A stretch of DNA of 64,000 nucleotides from Podarcis raffonei (lineage: Eukaryota; Chordata; Lepidosauria; Squamata; Lacertidae). The notes under the pieces are model-generated. The model was not told the DNA's origin, searched no databases, and saw only the letters and a program-made list of their open reading frames with translations. Of this stretch, positions 11,600 through 34,100 are shown piece by piece. The first letter of the stretch is position 1. The number at the start of each line of letters is the position of its first letter. The translations under genes were made by a program, and so were the position numbers. The stretch is taken from positions 1,932,001 through 1,996,000 of the forward strand of contig NC_070619.1 in the NCBI RefSeq assembly GCF_027172205.1, written 5' to 3'.

Positions 11600-11965
11600 C
11601 TGGCATACAGAGCTGTAGTTCTTCCCCACGATATATGCCAACCTCTCCTCCGCCCTTTTAATGCCTCTCCTGGTTCTGGGAGACAAGCAGGGAGGGGAGC
11701 TGGTTGCAGCAGGAGGGGGGACTCCCTGGTTTCTTCAGCAGCCAGACGCCCTTCTCTCCTGCTTACGTTTCTGAGTCTGGACTTCCCTCTGGCACAGACT
11801 CTCCCCGCTCACTAAGCCCTGATACCCCTTCAGCTTCTGACACCTCCCTTTCCTGGTGGTCTCCCTCTCCTCCCTCTGACCACTCCTTGTCATCTCACCA
11901 TCAGCCCCCAAGCTCTGAGCCTTCTTCCCTTGGTGGTTCCCCAGCTGCTGCCTCCCGCCATTACT
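11600..11965 (-). mobile_element. LTR-like fossil fragment
   Basis: Resembles the solo LTR at 53933-54472 over its Ser/Pro-codon-like, CT-rich part (ctctgaccactcc, gctgctgcctccc). Partial and old; family not named. Confidence 0.45.
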
Positions 11966-12106
11966 CAAAACAGCAACAAACCTCTGGTTGCGTGAAACAT
12001 ATTCAATAAACACACAAGACGTAACCGGCTGTATGTTTGAAAACATAATATATACTATTCATTGTACTGAATCATAGATTTCAACAGAAGTAGCTCATAA
12101 AGTTCA

Positions 12107-12843
12107 ACGGAAAAAGTAGAAGACTCAGCGGATCAGTTCATTCTCTAATCAGTTTATGCATAACGTCTGTATATGTGAAAGTGTCTATTCCACCTGTCTG
12201 TTCATAGAGTTCAACAATCCACACGAAAGGTTGTTGCAGTTCCACAGAAACCTTTTACAGAGTCTAAGACAAGGATTTCCGGAATATTAGCCTTGTTTTG
12301 CCGTCTTGGGCTTCATCAGTAGTACAAACTCATATATGGTATCACAGGACAGTGGATCTTATAGCTACAGCAGCTACTACTATGCTATAAGATCCACTGT
12401 CCTATGATATCATATATGAGTTTGTACTACTGATGACTGCAAGAAGATCAAACGCATCCATTCTTAAGGAAATCAGCCCTGAGTGCTCACTGGAAGGACA
12501 GATCCTGAAGCTGAGGCTCCAAGACTTTGACCACCTCATGAGAAGAGAAGACTCCCTGGAAAAGACCCTGATGTTGGGAAAGATGGAGGGCACAAGGAGA
12601 AGGGGACGACAGAGGACGAGATGGTGGGACAGTGTTGTGGAAGCTACCAGCATGAGTCTGACCAAACTGCGGGAGGCAGCGGAAGCCAGGAGTGCCTGCT
12701 GTGCTCTGGTCCAGGGGGTCACGAAGAGGCGGACACGACTAAACGACTAAACAACAACTACTGATGAAGCCAAAGACTGCGAAACAAGGCTTGTCTTAGA
12801 CTCTGTAAAAGGATTCTGTGGAACTGGGTCTTCTACTTTTTTC
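12107..12843. repeat. Long inverted repeat interrupted by BovB
   Basis: Left arm (about 12236-12364) and right arm (12381-12436 plus 12768-12826) are reverse complements with a short loop (12365-12380). The distal match aaaaagtagaagac / gtcttctactttt extends it. Origin unknown. Confidence 0.7.
12437..12757 (+). mobile_element. BovB (RTE) LINE 3' end
   Basis: Encodes the BovB ORF2 C-terminus (REDSLEKTLMLGKMEGTRRR, RWWDSVVEATSMSLTKLRE, VQGVTKRRTRLND). Perfect 10-bp target duplication ctactgatga at 12427-12436 and 12758-12767. BovB supplies the tail of the Sauria SINEs here. Confidence 0.9.
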
Positions 12844-13395
12844 CTGCCATTACTCTGCATCCAGCCAATCTGTGCCTCTGGGACTCGTCCAATGAAACTG
12901 GGAGGCTAAAGAGAACTAATATTTAACCTACAGTGCAGAGTTAAATGGTGGAACTCACTTCTGCAGGAGGCCATTAAAAGAGGGCTGGGCATTTGCCCAT
13001 GGAGAGTAAAGCTTTTCAATGGCTTCTAGCCACAATGACCCCTTCCCTGCTTCAGCTTCCACCTCTGGTTCTGGACAGCAGAAGTTTAGGGCCAGAGTAT
13101 TTCTTCTCCCAGGTGGGAGACAACCCCCACTTCCCCCCATAGCACACAGAGAAACCACCTTCTTTACCGCTGGACCCCCCTCTTGGTCTTGTCTGCTCCA
13201 TCTGGCAGAGCCAATCTTCACATGCAGGAGAAGCCCCTGACTCACTGAGGGTTTGAGACCCATCAGCTCCCCTCACCTGGTTCAGCTGGCCAGTCAAGGT
13301 TGTTTCCTGGGATTGTGGCCACTGTCACACGCTGGCAGCTTCTAGGAGTCACAGGTGAGAGCCAAGAGCACAGAATTGACACCACCCTGCACAAT

Positions 13396-13401
13396 TTTAT
13401 T
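13396..13401 (-). terminator. HAPLN4 poly(A) signal candidate
   Basis: AATAAA on the minus strand, about 0.92 kb past the HAPLN4 stop, followed in gene sense by the GT-rich tggtgtcaattctgtgctc. This would put the ends of NCAN and HAPLN4 about 2.2 kb apart, tail to tail. Confidence 0.5.
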
Positions 13402-14323
13402 AACAGGTATACAGTGTCGTCCATGTAGACAAGGCCTTTGGCAGTAAGCAAAAAGGACAATAAATTGTAGAACTGTGGAGTTAGAAGACTCATCTAGTCC
13501 AACCCCCTATAATAGATAGATAACAAAACAAAATGACAGGAGCTGTGCTCCAAGGACCCTACAGTCTCTCCCAACAAACCACACATTGATGAACATGCGC
13601 TTCCAGTTTTCTAGACGACAACAGAAACTTGTAGGATTTGGTTGTCTGGGCAAAATGACCTCTGGAGGAGCACGGAGAGCGGGAACGGTAATGGGGTGTG
13701 TGCCTCCCCCCCTTTCAGGTTGCAGGATGAAGAGAGAAAAGAAGCTCAGCGCGACTGCAGTGCCCTTCAGTGCAACGCAATGCTGTCCAATTAACTGTGG
13801 CGCTCCCAAATACCATGCATAAAAGAAGAAATATTTGTCTTCATTTTGTAGTTTATAAGGGGGGGGGAGCAGATCCCTCGCGACAGGTGGCTGCTGAATC
13901 CTCAGTGGCGACAAATCCCTGTGTGCCTCCTCCCTTTGCAAAAGGCAGGGGAGACCCCCCCCACACACACACCTTGTAAAAGCTATATCTGAAGCGTTAA
14001 TATAATAGCAAACTGCAAACAGCCAGGGTTTCTTGGAAAAGAAGACTCAAGCAGAGCGGGGGGCGGGCATCGTAAGTCATGGTTTGTGAGAAGCTGGGTG
14101 CAACTTGGATTCCCAGGGTTTCTGGAAGTCCGCAAAGAATCAACTGAATCTGGAACGGCCCTTCTCTTCTGGTTTTTCGGGACTCTTCGACCAGCAAATG
14201 CATGTTTCACAGCAGACTTGTTTCCTTCTCCAGAGGAAGGTCAAGGAAAAACCCTCCCAGTCCCTCGAGGCTGGAAGATGGAGGGAGATGCAAGGATTCA
14301 TGTCCGTTCAAAGCCGACCTTGT

Positions 14324-25587
<11,264 letters not shown>

Positions 25588-25685
25588 CTGGAGAGGGAGG
25601 AAGAGGCGGCTGATGGGCAAGGAGCCTGGGCTTGTAGAACCAACTCTGGAGTCCGCAAACAAGGCGGCTGAGCTCTGGGCTGGAA

Positions 25686-26056
25686 CACTGGCGGACCTAC
25701 ATTTGTGGGGCCCCTGAAGCCTGAACTGTCATGGGGGCCCCTTGGCAACAAGGTCTTCTTCAGTGGGGTTGCTCCAAGACAGATCAGCACAATTTTGTGA
25801 AAAACGTTAACTACTACATCTCGGATTTTGATTAAAATTGCTGGACTGGATGATCTCAAAGTCACTGGTGTGCAAACAAAGTTCCTATGCTTTATAGTTT
25901 TCAAGTTAGGGATGAAAATTAGTGAAACGTTACATACATGCATCAAAGTCCCAAAAATCTTAAGCAATGTGGACTAAAGTTGCTTTTGGGGGCCCCCTCT
26001 GGGATTAGGAGCCCTGAAGCTGAAACTTCATTAGTTTCATAGCAGATCCACCCCTG
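25686..26056. mobile_element. hAT-like non-autonomous element
   Basis: Ends CACTGGCGGACCTAC and GCAGATCCACCCCTG, flanked by ggctggaa and ggctggca (8-bp duplication, 7/8). It lies about 100 bp upstream of the HAPLN4 start exon. Confidence 0.68.
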
Positions 26057-26519
26057 GGCTGGCAGGAGACTGCCGGAGTTTTCGGAGGCAGCCTCAAGAG
26101 AATAAAAGAGTCTGCCAGTGGCCTATCTATCTAGTCTGGCATCCTGCATTGCAGGGGGTTGGACTAGATGGCCCTTGAGGTTCCTTCCAACTCTGGCAGC
26201 CCTTTATTCAGAGGCACACGACCTGCAACCTTTACTCTTTTGCAGAGTCCCTCCTTGCATGCAGGACGTCCAAAATTCAGTCTACAGCATCTCCCAGGGA
26301 GCCGCTGCCCATTAGCATATATTTATAACACTGAAAGATTGGAAATCTAAATATAATACAAGCAGTTTTACAGACATTTGTTCCTTTTCACTAGATGCTT
26401 TTGTTATTCTTATTAGATGTCTCCTTTCGTGGCTGTAAGTTTTTAAAATTGCTTTTAACGTTGCCGCAAGCCACCCTGGGACCCTAGGGAGGAGATTTTC
26501 TTAAAATTATTATCATTTT

Positions 26520-27143
26520 AATAAAGTAACATTTATTCAAAAGTGACAATACAGCTTTGTCCACGGCCATAATATCACAAAATGACCACTCCAATCCTCA
26601 ATCCCACGTCACTGTCATGTGGGCTTGCTGAATGCCCACTACTACCAAAGTGGTTTGCTAGACATTTTCAGTTCCAACAATCATTTAATATAACTTCTTA
26701 TCTTATACAGTATTTTAGACTTCCGTCAACCACCTCTGAAGATTTTCCATTCTTTATCACTTGTTCTGCATTTCTTAATTTCTCTATTACTTTTACTTGT
26801 CCTTAACTAATAATTCTTTTCAAAGTCTTCCTTGCAATATTTCACAAAGCCCTCCTTACAGAACTTCTTGCAGTCCTACTAGTGCAATCTGTTTGTCACA
26901 ATTGCTTTTCAAATAGTTCAAATATTTACTCCAGTCTTCTAAGAATCTCTGATCCCGCAGGTTTCGAATCCTTCCTGTTAATTTATCTAATTCTGCATAG
27001 TCCATTAATTTCATTTGCCATTCTTCTTTCGTCGCTAATTCTTCTTGCTTCCATTTTTGTGCCAATAATATTCTTGCTGCTGTTGTTGCATATAAAAACA
27101 AGTTATAATCCTGTCTGCTAATATCCTCCGGTTTGCTAGACAT
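26520..27143 (-). mobile_element. L1-like LINE 3' end
   Basis: The minus strand encodes DYNLFLYATTAARILLAQKW, EEWQMKLMDYAELDKLTGRI and FLEDWSKYLNYL, typical of an L1 ORF2 C-terminus, with an A/T-rich 3' UTR to the left. Confidence 0.75.
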
Positions 27144-27180
27144 TTTCAGTCAATATATCCCCTCCACAGACACCTATAGA

Positions 27181-27302
27181 TCATAGAATTGTAGAGTTGG
27201 ACGGACTCTGATGGTCATGCAGGAATATGTCACTGCGCCATATGGGGACTGAACCTGCAACCTTGGTGTTATCAGCACCACGCTCTAGCCAACTAAGCTA
27301 TC
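27181..27302 (-). mobile_element. tRNA-Ile-headed SINE with CR1 tail
   Basis: Same family as 24925-25075. It is followed only 28 bp later by a Lys-headed copy. Confidence 0.7.
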
Positions 27303-27330
27303 CCCCCAGGTGGGTGGGAATAAATTTAAC

Positions 27331-27472
27331 AGAATCATAGAACTGGAAGGGACCACGAGGGTCATCCAGTCTGACCCCCTGCAATGCAGGACTCCTTTGC
27401 CCAACATGGGGCTTGAACCCGCGAACCTGAGATTAAGAATCTCTTGCTCTACCAACTGGGCTATCCTCTGCT
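27331..27472 (-). mobile_element. tRNA-Lys-headed SINE with CR1 tail
   Basis: Minus-strand head atagcccagttggtagagc, attcttaatctcaggttcg and gcgggttcaagcccc, then the CR1 tail. Confidence 0.72.
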
Positions 27473-27739
27473 CGGCAGAAAAGGTCCTGTGGTTTCTTGG
27501 CGATGTAAACACTTCAGTGACTCTTAATGTTGCCATTTGCTTTGGCAGCCAAAAAGATCAGAAAGAAGACAATATAGCCGTGAACTGTAAGGGAGATGCA
27601 CAGATCTAAATAGAGACCATTCTTTGTGGCACGACACCCCTTTTGCTTGTATTTATTTTTGATTGAGATTTGTCTGGCCAACGGGTAGTACAATAAAGTT
27701 ATTTGGATTAGATTGGACTGAGCTATCCATCATGGGCAG

Positions 27740-27784
<45 letters not shown>

Positions 27785-28223
27785 CAATACTAAGCAAGAC
27801 TGGCCTGATTAAGTATAAGCCACCTTCCAGAGTCACTGTTTAAAGCCAGAACAATGAGGACTGAGACCTTGACTTCATTTTTAAAAGGTGGAGCAAAGGT
27901 ACAGTCCCCAGCATCTCCAGGTGAGACAGATATATATATCTAAATATATATCTATATCTGTCTAAGGCTATAAAACAACTTCCTACATCCTTTGGAGTTC
28001 GATTGCAGGTAAGCAGCAGGGGGCCTCAGGGGGTGGAGTTTGCTTGTTAAAGACCCAGGTGGCAGGTGATACTGAAGTCTCTGGCAGGCAGGCAAGACTT
28101 TGCTCAAGAGACGAGAAATAATTCTGTCCTGCCTAACCCATATAAAGAAACATCCTTTCCTCGCAAGGACACAAAGCAGAAGGGATTTACAAAATTCTCC
28201 TGACCTCCTGTTGTGGCCAAGAA

Positions 28224-28263
<40 letters not shown>

Positions 28264-28859
28264 CATCCCTTTAGAAGCAGGGTCAGGAAGGAAGATTCCG
28301 AACCCTGATCTCTTTGTCCCCTTCGAGATGTGGCAAAAACAGTCTTTTAAAAAGGCCATTTTCAGAACTAAGCCCCCCCCCGCCCCCGCCCCCATTCAGC
28401 CAGGGATAGTTTCCTTTCCACTACATCCGATAGAACACCTTGCAGAAATAAAGCAAACAAATATAATTTAAAAAGTGGTACCCAACTCAGCCAGGAGAAA
28501 GGATGCCCTATCTATGAACATCTCTGAGCATCCCACAGAGCCCTCCTAAAATGTTTCAGCCTACTTAAAATTTGGCGAGAGAAGAGTCTTCTTTTAAACA
28601 AACTAACAAACATTTTCCCAATTAAGTGCCTCCCACTTCTAGGATTTAAGTGGTCACTTTCTGCATTGATCTCTCTCCTCCCCTGCATCTATCCGACACA
28701 AACCCCTTTTTTGCAAAGATGTGGCTCATCTCCCTCCTACAGAGCTCTGCATCCCTGCAAAAAAGTGGTACCCAAGTCAGCCAGTAAAATGATTCCCTCT
28801 CTCTTTCTGCATCCTGCAGCAAAACCCCAAACGAGCCAGCACTGCATTTCATCAAGGTG

Positions 28860-29500
28860 AAATGTGGGGCAGGTGGGGGGGGGGGGAACGGACCCGGGGA
28901 AGGAACTTGATTTTAAAAATAAAAAGGACAACCCTGCAGGAAAAAAAAAAGAGGACTCACTGTTTCTCCTTGAGAAGAGGGACGTCCCAGGGCAAAAAGA
29001 GAGAAATCTCAGAAGCTCAGCCGAAGTTGAGATGGAGATGATGCAGGAGAGGGGGGGGCGCTGAGAGAGAAAGAGGATTCCCGCCCCACCCACCCCGAGT
29101 GCCTTGAGTTTCCCCCCACCTTTCAACCTCCTTCCTTGTCCTCTATTTCCCAACCCCAGTTCATCAGCATAATGCTGACGGTATTGCAGCCTCCTCGGTT
29201 TTGTCAAATCTTAGTCAGCAGACTTCTATGGGGGGGGGGGGGGGGAAGGAGAGAGAGGAGGAGAGAGGGAAAGAAGGAGGGAGGGAGGGAAAGAAGTTTT
29301 GCAGAAGGACAACTGCATTAGGGAACAGCCTGCAATGAGGGCAGAAGAAAGGAGGGTTTGGGATAAAAATGGGGTGGGGAGCGAGGAGAGAGGGAAAAAA
29401 ATGTTTTAAAGGGGAACCTGCAAACCTATTGGGTGCTTTTCTCCAAAGCAACCTCAAAGCTGGGGGACTCCAGCCAAGTACACAAGCGTAGACGCCACAG
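28860..29500. promoter_or_regulatory. Candidate HAPLN4 upstream regulatory block
   Basis: Largely repeat-free, with poly-G runs at about 28876-28886 and 29230-29245 and a unique tract at 29157-29225 with three TCAGCA/TGCTGA half-sites. Regulatory role is inferred only. Confidence 0.3.
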
Positions 29501-30077
29501 CGCAGCACACCAGTGCCAATTTTGGGGATTTTCCCGGTGTGTTCTTTTTCTTCCGCTTCCTCTTTTTTTGGTAATTTTTTAAAATTTTATAATGTAAAAC
29601 AGAGGAAACAGTCATAACTAGGTGGGGGGGGGTTTGAGTAGGAACTTGAGGAAACTGAGTTCCCTTACGTTTTTAAAAAATTAAGTAATTTCTTTTTTTG
29701 GTCTGGGGGGCTGGAACACCCAATGCCTGAGACCAAAACCCACTTATATCTGTAATCAATAAAGCTGTGGTCATTTCTAATGCATATCAGTTTGCTTGAG
29801 TTTATTAATCACATCTTACATTTAGCCCCTGCTCGGGTACTGCAACTGGGCCCGTGTTAAACAAACAAACAAACAAACAAATATCAGGATGAGTCCCCCC
29901 TTCACCCCCCGAAAAAGCACTGGTTATAACACCAGATTTCAAAGGCATCAAGTTAAAAGAATGCCACGGTGGTTTGGGGACACTGGAAACCTCAAGATTT
30001 TTTGGGGGGGCGGGGTGAGGACACACAAACACACACTGAACAAGAAGCAAGCAGTTCAAAAACCATCTATAAATGTT

Positions 30078-30083
30078 TTTATT
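30078..30083 (-). terminator. TM6SF2 poly(A) signal candidate
   Basis: AATAAA on the minus strand, about 0.87 kb past the TM6SF2 stop, followed in gene sense by a GT-rich element (gttcagtgtgtgtttgtgtg). A second hexamer lies at 30310-30315 with a poorer downstream element. Confidence 0.55.
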
Positions 30084-30956
30084 TTGTAAACAATGACATA
30101 TGTGAGTGTCCCCATGCTCATTCCAATTCTAGGTTTCCACTTCTATCTTGTGCAACAACACCTTTTGTTTGCAAGTCAGCATTGTTCTAGTCAGGGTTGG
30201 TTTTTGCAGCCCATCTCTCCATCAAGGGATCCAGTGTCCCCCTAAATCTGTTCTCCGTCAGAGGAAAGTGAGTGGAGGCAGGAACTGGAAAAGGAAAGCA
30301 AGGAAGATCTTTATTTTTCCTGTCTCCCACCTTGCAAGGAGGTGAGGGTGCAGAACAAGGGCACATAAGAGCTTTTAAAGGTTTTAGAAACTGCTCAACC
30401 CCTTAGCCAAAGACCACCCAAGAGCATCACACAAGTGCCACAGAAAGAGGCAGCCTACAGCTGAAATTTGAGAGAGTGGCTCGGCTTCTTTCTGTCCAGA
30501 CACCTGGCGATGTTTGCTGACTGTGGTGCCCTGGCTGGCTAGTCTGGGCAGGACCCGAACCAGCGGATTCAAACAGGAATAAGGGGGACTCCAACTTTCT
30601 GATGGCAAGAGCTGTTCAACTCTTTCCTTGGAGGCTTTTAAACAGAGGTTGGGTGGCTGTCTGCCAGGGATCCTTCAGCTGAGATTCCTGCATTGCAGGG
30701 GGTTGGACTAGATGGCCCTCAGGGGTCCCTTCCACCTTGACAATTCTGTGAAGTGTGCTAGCACTGAGTAGACAAGGCAGCTGCTGCTGCTGGGAGCTTC
30801 AGGAGAGCCCCCGAGTGGACATGAAGCCACAGAGATATTAAAAAACAAAAACCCACAGGCAAACTGGCGAGCAGGGTTTGTGCTTTTTTGGCTTTGCACA
30901 ATGCGATCTGGTTTGCAGCCGGACAGTGGAGGGAGGCGACCCCCGGCTCCTCTGCC

Positions 30957-31157
30957 TCATTGCTTCTTCTTGATGTCGTCTTGCGAGACCACCGGGGAGA
31001 AGAAGGCCGGATTGCAAAGGCAGCGGTACACCAGAAGGTGAGGCCCCACAGCGTAGGCAAGGTTGAAAAGGGTGACCAGCCACCAGGCACTTTCGGGGGT
31101 GCGGTAAGGAAACGGGGTGTGCTGGTGGAGCGAAGAGCCAGTATGAGAGAACTGAGC
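30957..31157 (-). CDS. TM6SF2: TM6SF2 exon 10 and stop
   Basis: 201 nt, acceptor ctccttccag, TGA at 30959-30957. It encodes AQFSHTGSSLHQHTPFPYRT to YRCLCNPAFFSPVV and the terminal QDDIKKKQ. Confidence 0.95.
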   Translation of the reverse strand, partial: AQFSHTGSSLHQHTPFPYRTPESAWWLVTLFNLAYAVGPHLLVYRCLCNPAFFSPVVSQDDIKKKQ

Positions 31158-34100
31158 CTGGAAGGAGGAACAGACAGAGAGAGGAGGGCTGTTAGGACGT
31201 CCCTATCTTCACCAGAGAAATGTTGGAGGGTAGGGATAAGTCACTAGACAATCTTTAGAAGACATCTGAAGGCAGGCCCCACCCCTCTCCCCAAGCCACA
31301 CCCTCTCTCTTAAGCCACACCCCTCTCCACAAACCGCACACAGGACTCAGCTATACAGTTGCAAATAAAATGTTTTAAGTGTGTTGTAAAGTGGGTGGCT
31401 AAACCACAGAGCCTAGGACTTGCCGATCAGAAGGTCAGCGGTTCAAATCCCTGCAACAGGGTGAGCTCCCATTGCTCGGTCCCTGCTCCTGCCAACCTAG
31501 CAGTTTGAAAGCACGTCAAAGTGCAAGTAGATAAATAGGTACCGCTCCGGCGGGAAGGTAAACGGCGTTTCCGTGCGCTGCTCTGGTTTGCCAGAAGTGG
31601 CTTAGTGGATCCACATGATCCAGAAAAACTGTCTGCAAACAAAATGTCGGCTCCCTCGGACAGTAAAGCGAGATGACCGCGCAACCCCAGAGTCGTCCGT
31701 GACTGGACTTAACTATCAGGGGTCCTTTACCTTTTTAAAAGTGCAGTATTCAAATGTGACACTAGATGGCGATGGTGAGCTACAGCAAATTTAGCATATT
31801 TCTCAAAATATTTTTTCAAAAAGCATTTTCACAGCGTTTTTTTATATGTGTGTAGATTCCACCACACTCTATTAAGCCACACCCACCAGCCCTGTTTCCC
31901 ACCCTCCTTAAACATTTTCACCGGGGTGTCCGTGAAATCTGAGCATGCCGGGAAGGAGGGCGGAGAGGGCTGTGTGCAAGGCGGTCTGGGAACCAGCCTG
32001 CTCTGCACAGAGAAACCTGGCATGTGTTGCTCCGCCCACATCTGGTCATGGCCCCGCCACCATTGGGATGTGGCCCCCGCAAAGCTGCCCAGAACGGAAT
32101 TCGGCCCTCGCCTCCCTCAGAATACCCTGTGGAAATCCCAGAATTGGAACTGGTGTCCTGTGACAAAGCAGAAGAAAGCTCCTTAGCCCCTGCTGCAGTC
32201 CACACGTGTCCACGTTACCTGGGCAACGGCGCCAGCGGAGATCAGGGCCCAGTCGGGCATCCATAAGCTTCCCGGGGTGAGCAAGCCGTAAAGGCAGAGG
32301 CAGAAATATGGCAGGCCATAGAACAGGAAGACGAGCATCTGGGAAGAAAGGCAGGCAGGAGAGTTAGGAGGCAGAGCAGGGCAGCAGTCAGAGTTCGGTC
32401 AAATCTCTAGGCGACCGCAGAAACTCTTGACTGCCTTTGAGGCACAAGGACAAAAAGCAAGCCAAGTTTTTAAAAATATTTTAAATGAGAAACAGTGTGC
32501 TTGCAAAGGCTTGTTGTTGGAATCATAGAATCAGAGATGGAAGGGATCCTGAGGATCATCTAGTCCAACCCGCTGCAATGCAGGAATATGCAGCTGTCCC
32601 AGACGGGGATCAAAGCTGCAACCTTGGCGTTATCAGCGCCCAGCTCCAACCGACTGAGCTATCCAGTTGTTGTTGTTGTTGTTGTTGTTATATTTATACT
32701 TCTTCCTATCCTGCCTTTCCTGCAGCCAGGACGGCTTCCACAAATTAAAACAGCCACAGATAAAATACAGAAAGCTTGAAACATGTAAAAGAGTCAAATG
32801 TAATTAAACTCCGACAGATTTTTTTTTTTAATCATAAAATGCACATAATAAAAACAGTGCTATCAAAAAGCCCTTAAAACACAGACCTGCTGGAATAGAA
32901 AAGCCTTTGCCTGCGGTGGAAGGACAGCGAGGAGGGAGCCAGTCTGGCTGCCCCAGGGAGAGAGTTCCCCCCCTTCCTTTCACTCAGTGACGTAGTCTAA
33001 TTTGTGGCAGATTGAGGTGTGCAATGGATCAAAGCAGGGCTCAGGACTAACAGTTGGCCAAGTATGAGTCCCAATTTCTTCCACAAGAAATTTGTGATTT
33101 GATCCCAGAATGTCCTGATTTCCCTTAGGACGTCCCAATTTTCATCGGAGAAATGTTGGAGGGTATGGACTTCGGTGAGTTCTGGTGCTATGAGAGAGGG
33201 AGGAAAACCTCTCTCTCTCCACGGACGCTCCCTTTCCCCCGCAGAAGAATAAGAGGCTCTGCTCACCTGGATTTTGGGATAAGCCACCGGGTCGCGCAGG
33301 TACGGCTCCTGCTGGTTGATGTAGTCAAAGCAGACGTCCGCCTTGCAGTCCAGAACAACCTGGAGGCAAGAGCAGATCAAAGAGGATGGGGGGCGGAATT
33401 TGGTGGGGCTTTTTATCAGGAGAAATTAGGAGCAGCTAATGGAAGGACGCGGATGGCGCTGTGGGTTAAACCACAGAGCCTAGGACTCGCCGATCAGAAG
33501 GTCGGCGGTTTGAATCCCCGCAATGATGGGGTGAGCTCCCGTTGCTCAGTCCCTGCTCCTGCCAGCCTAGCAGTTCGAAAGCACGTCAAAGTACAAGTAG
33601 ATTAATAGGTACCGCTCCGGCGGGAAGGTAAACGGCGTTTCCGTGCGCTGCTCTGGTTCGCCAGAAGCGGCTTAGTCCTGCTGGCCACATGACCTGGAAG
33701 CTGTACGCCAGCTAAAGCGAGATGAGCGCCACAACCCCAGAGTCATCCACAACTGGACCTAACGGTCAGGGGTCCCTTTACCTAATGGGAGGAGGGGTGG
33801 GCAGCCTCCGGCCCCCAGGCCAAATCTGGCCTAGCATGGGTCCCAGTTTGGACCACAAGGACATTTCTCCCCCTCTAAAGCTACACCCCCCTGTCTTATG
33901 TATGGCACATTAGGGCAGGGGGCCAGCTTGGATAAAATGTTGAGGGGCCCACCCCCACATAATCGATCACATGTTGCGGTGCAACACCATTTGAATGGCA
34001 GTGTGCATTAACTATGGAGGGTCCCAGCCCCCTCAAATATTTTATTGGGGGGACGAAGTTGGCACAAGGTAGAGAGAGCCAGCTTCTTGTGGGGAACTTG

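Larger units (their letters stand above)
11151..13395. other. NCAN-HAPLN4 intergenic region
   Basis: No gene seen. It holds a tRNA-Ala-like SINE fragment near 11465-11600, an LTR-like fragment (about 11600-11965), and a long inverted repeat with an inserted BovB (12107-12843). The convergent gene ends flank it. Confidence 0.6.
25588..30060. other. HAPLN4 upstream / HAPLN4-TM6SF2 interval
   Basis: The HAPLN4 5' UTR exon and promoter should lie here but are not located. Contents: hAT MITE (25686-26056), CR1 tail (about 26115-26205), L1 (26520-27143), two SINEs (27181-27302, 27331-27472), (AAT)n about 27743-27783, (ATT)n about 28228-28262, and a mostly unique purine/G-rich block at 28860-29500. 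Confidence 0.5.

Noticed and set aside
12433-12750. Apparent 105-aa basic protein
   Set aside because: It is the ORF2 C-terminus of a BovB LINE fragment with target duplications, not a host gene.
27255-27280. REST/NRSF half-site (tcagcaccacg) near HAPLN4
   Set aside because: It is the tRNA-Ile SINE anticodon-arm sequence and recurs in every copy. Only the left half of the motif fits.
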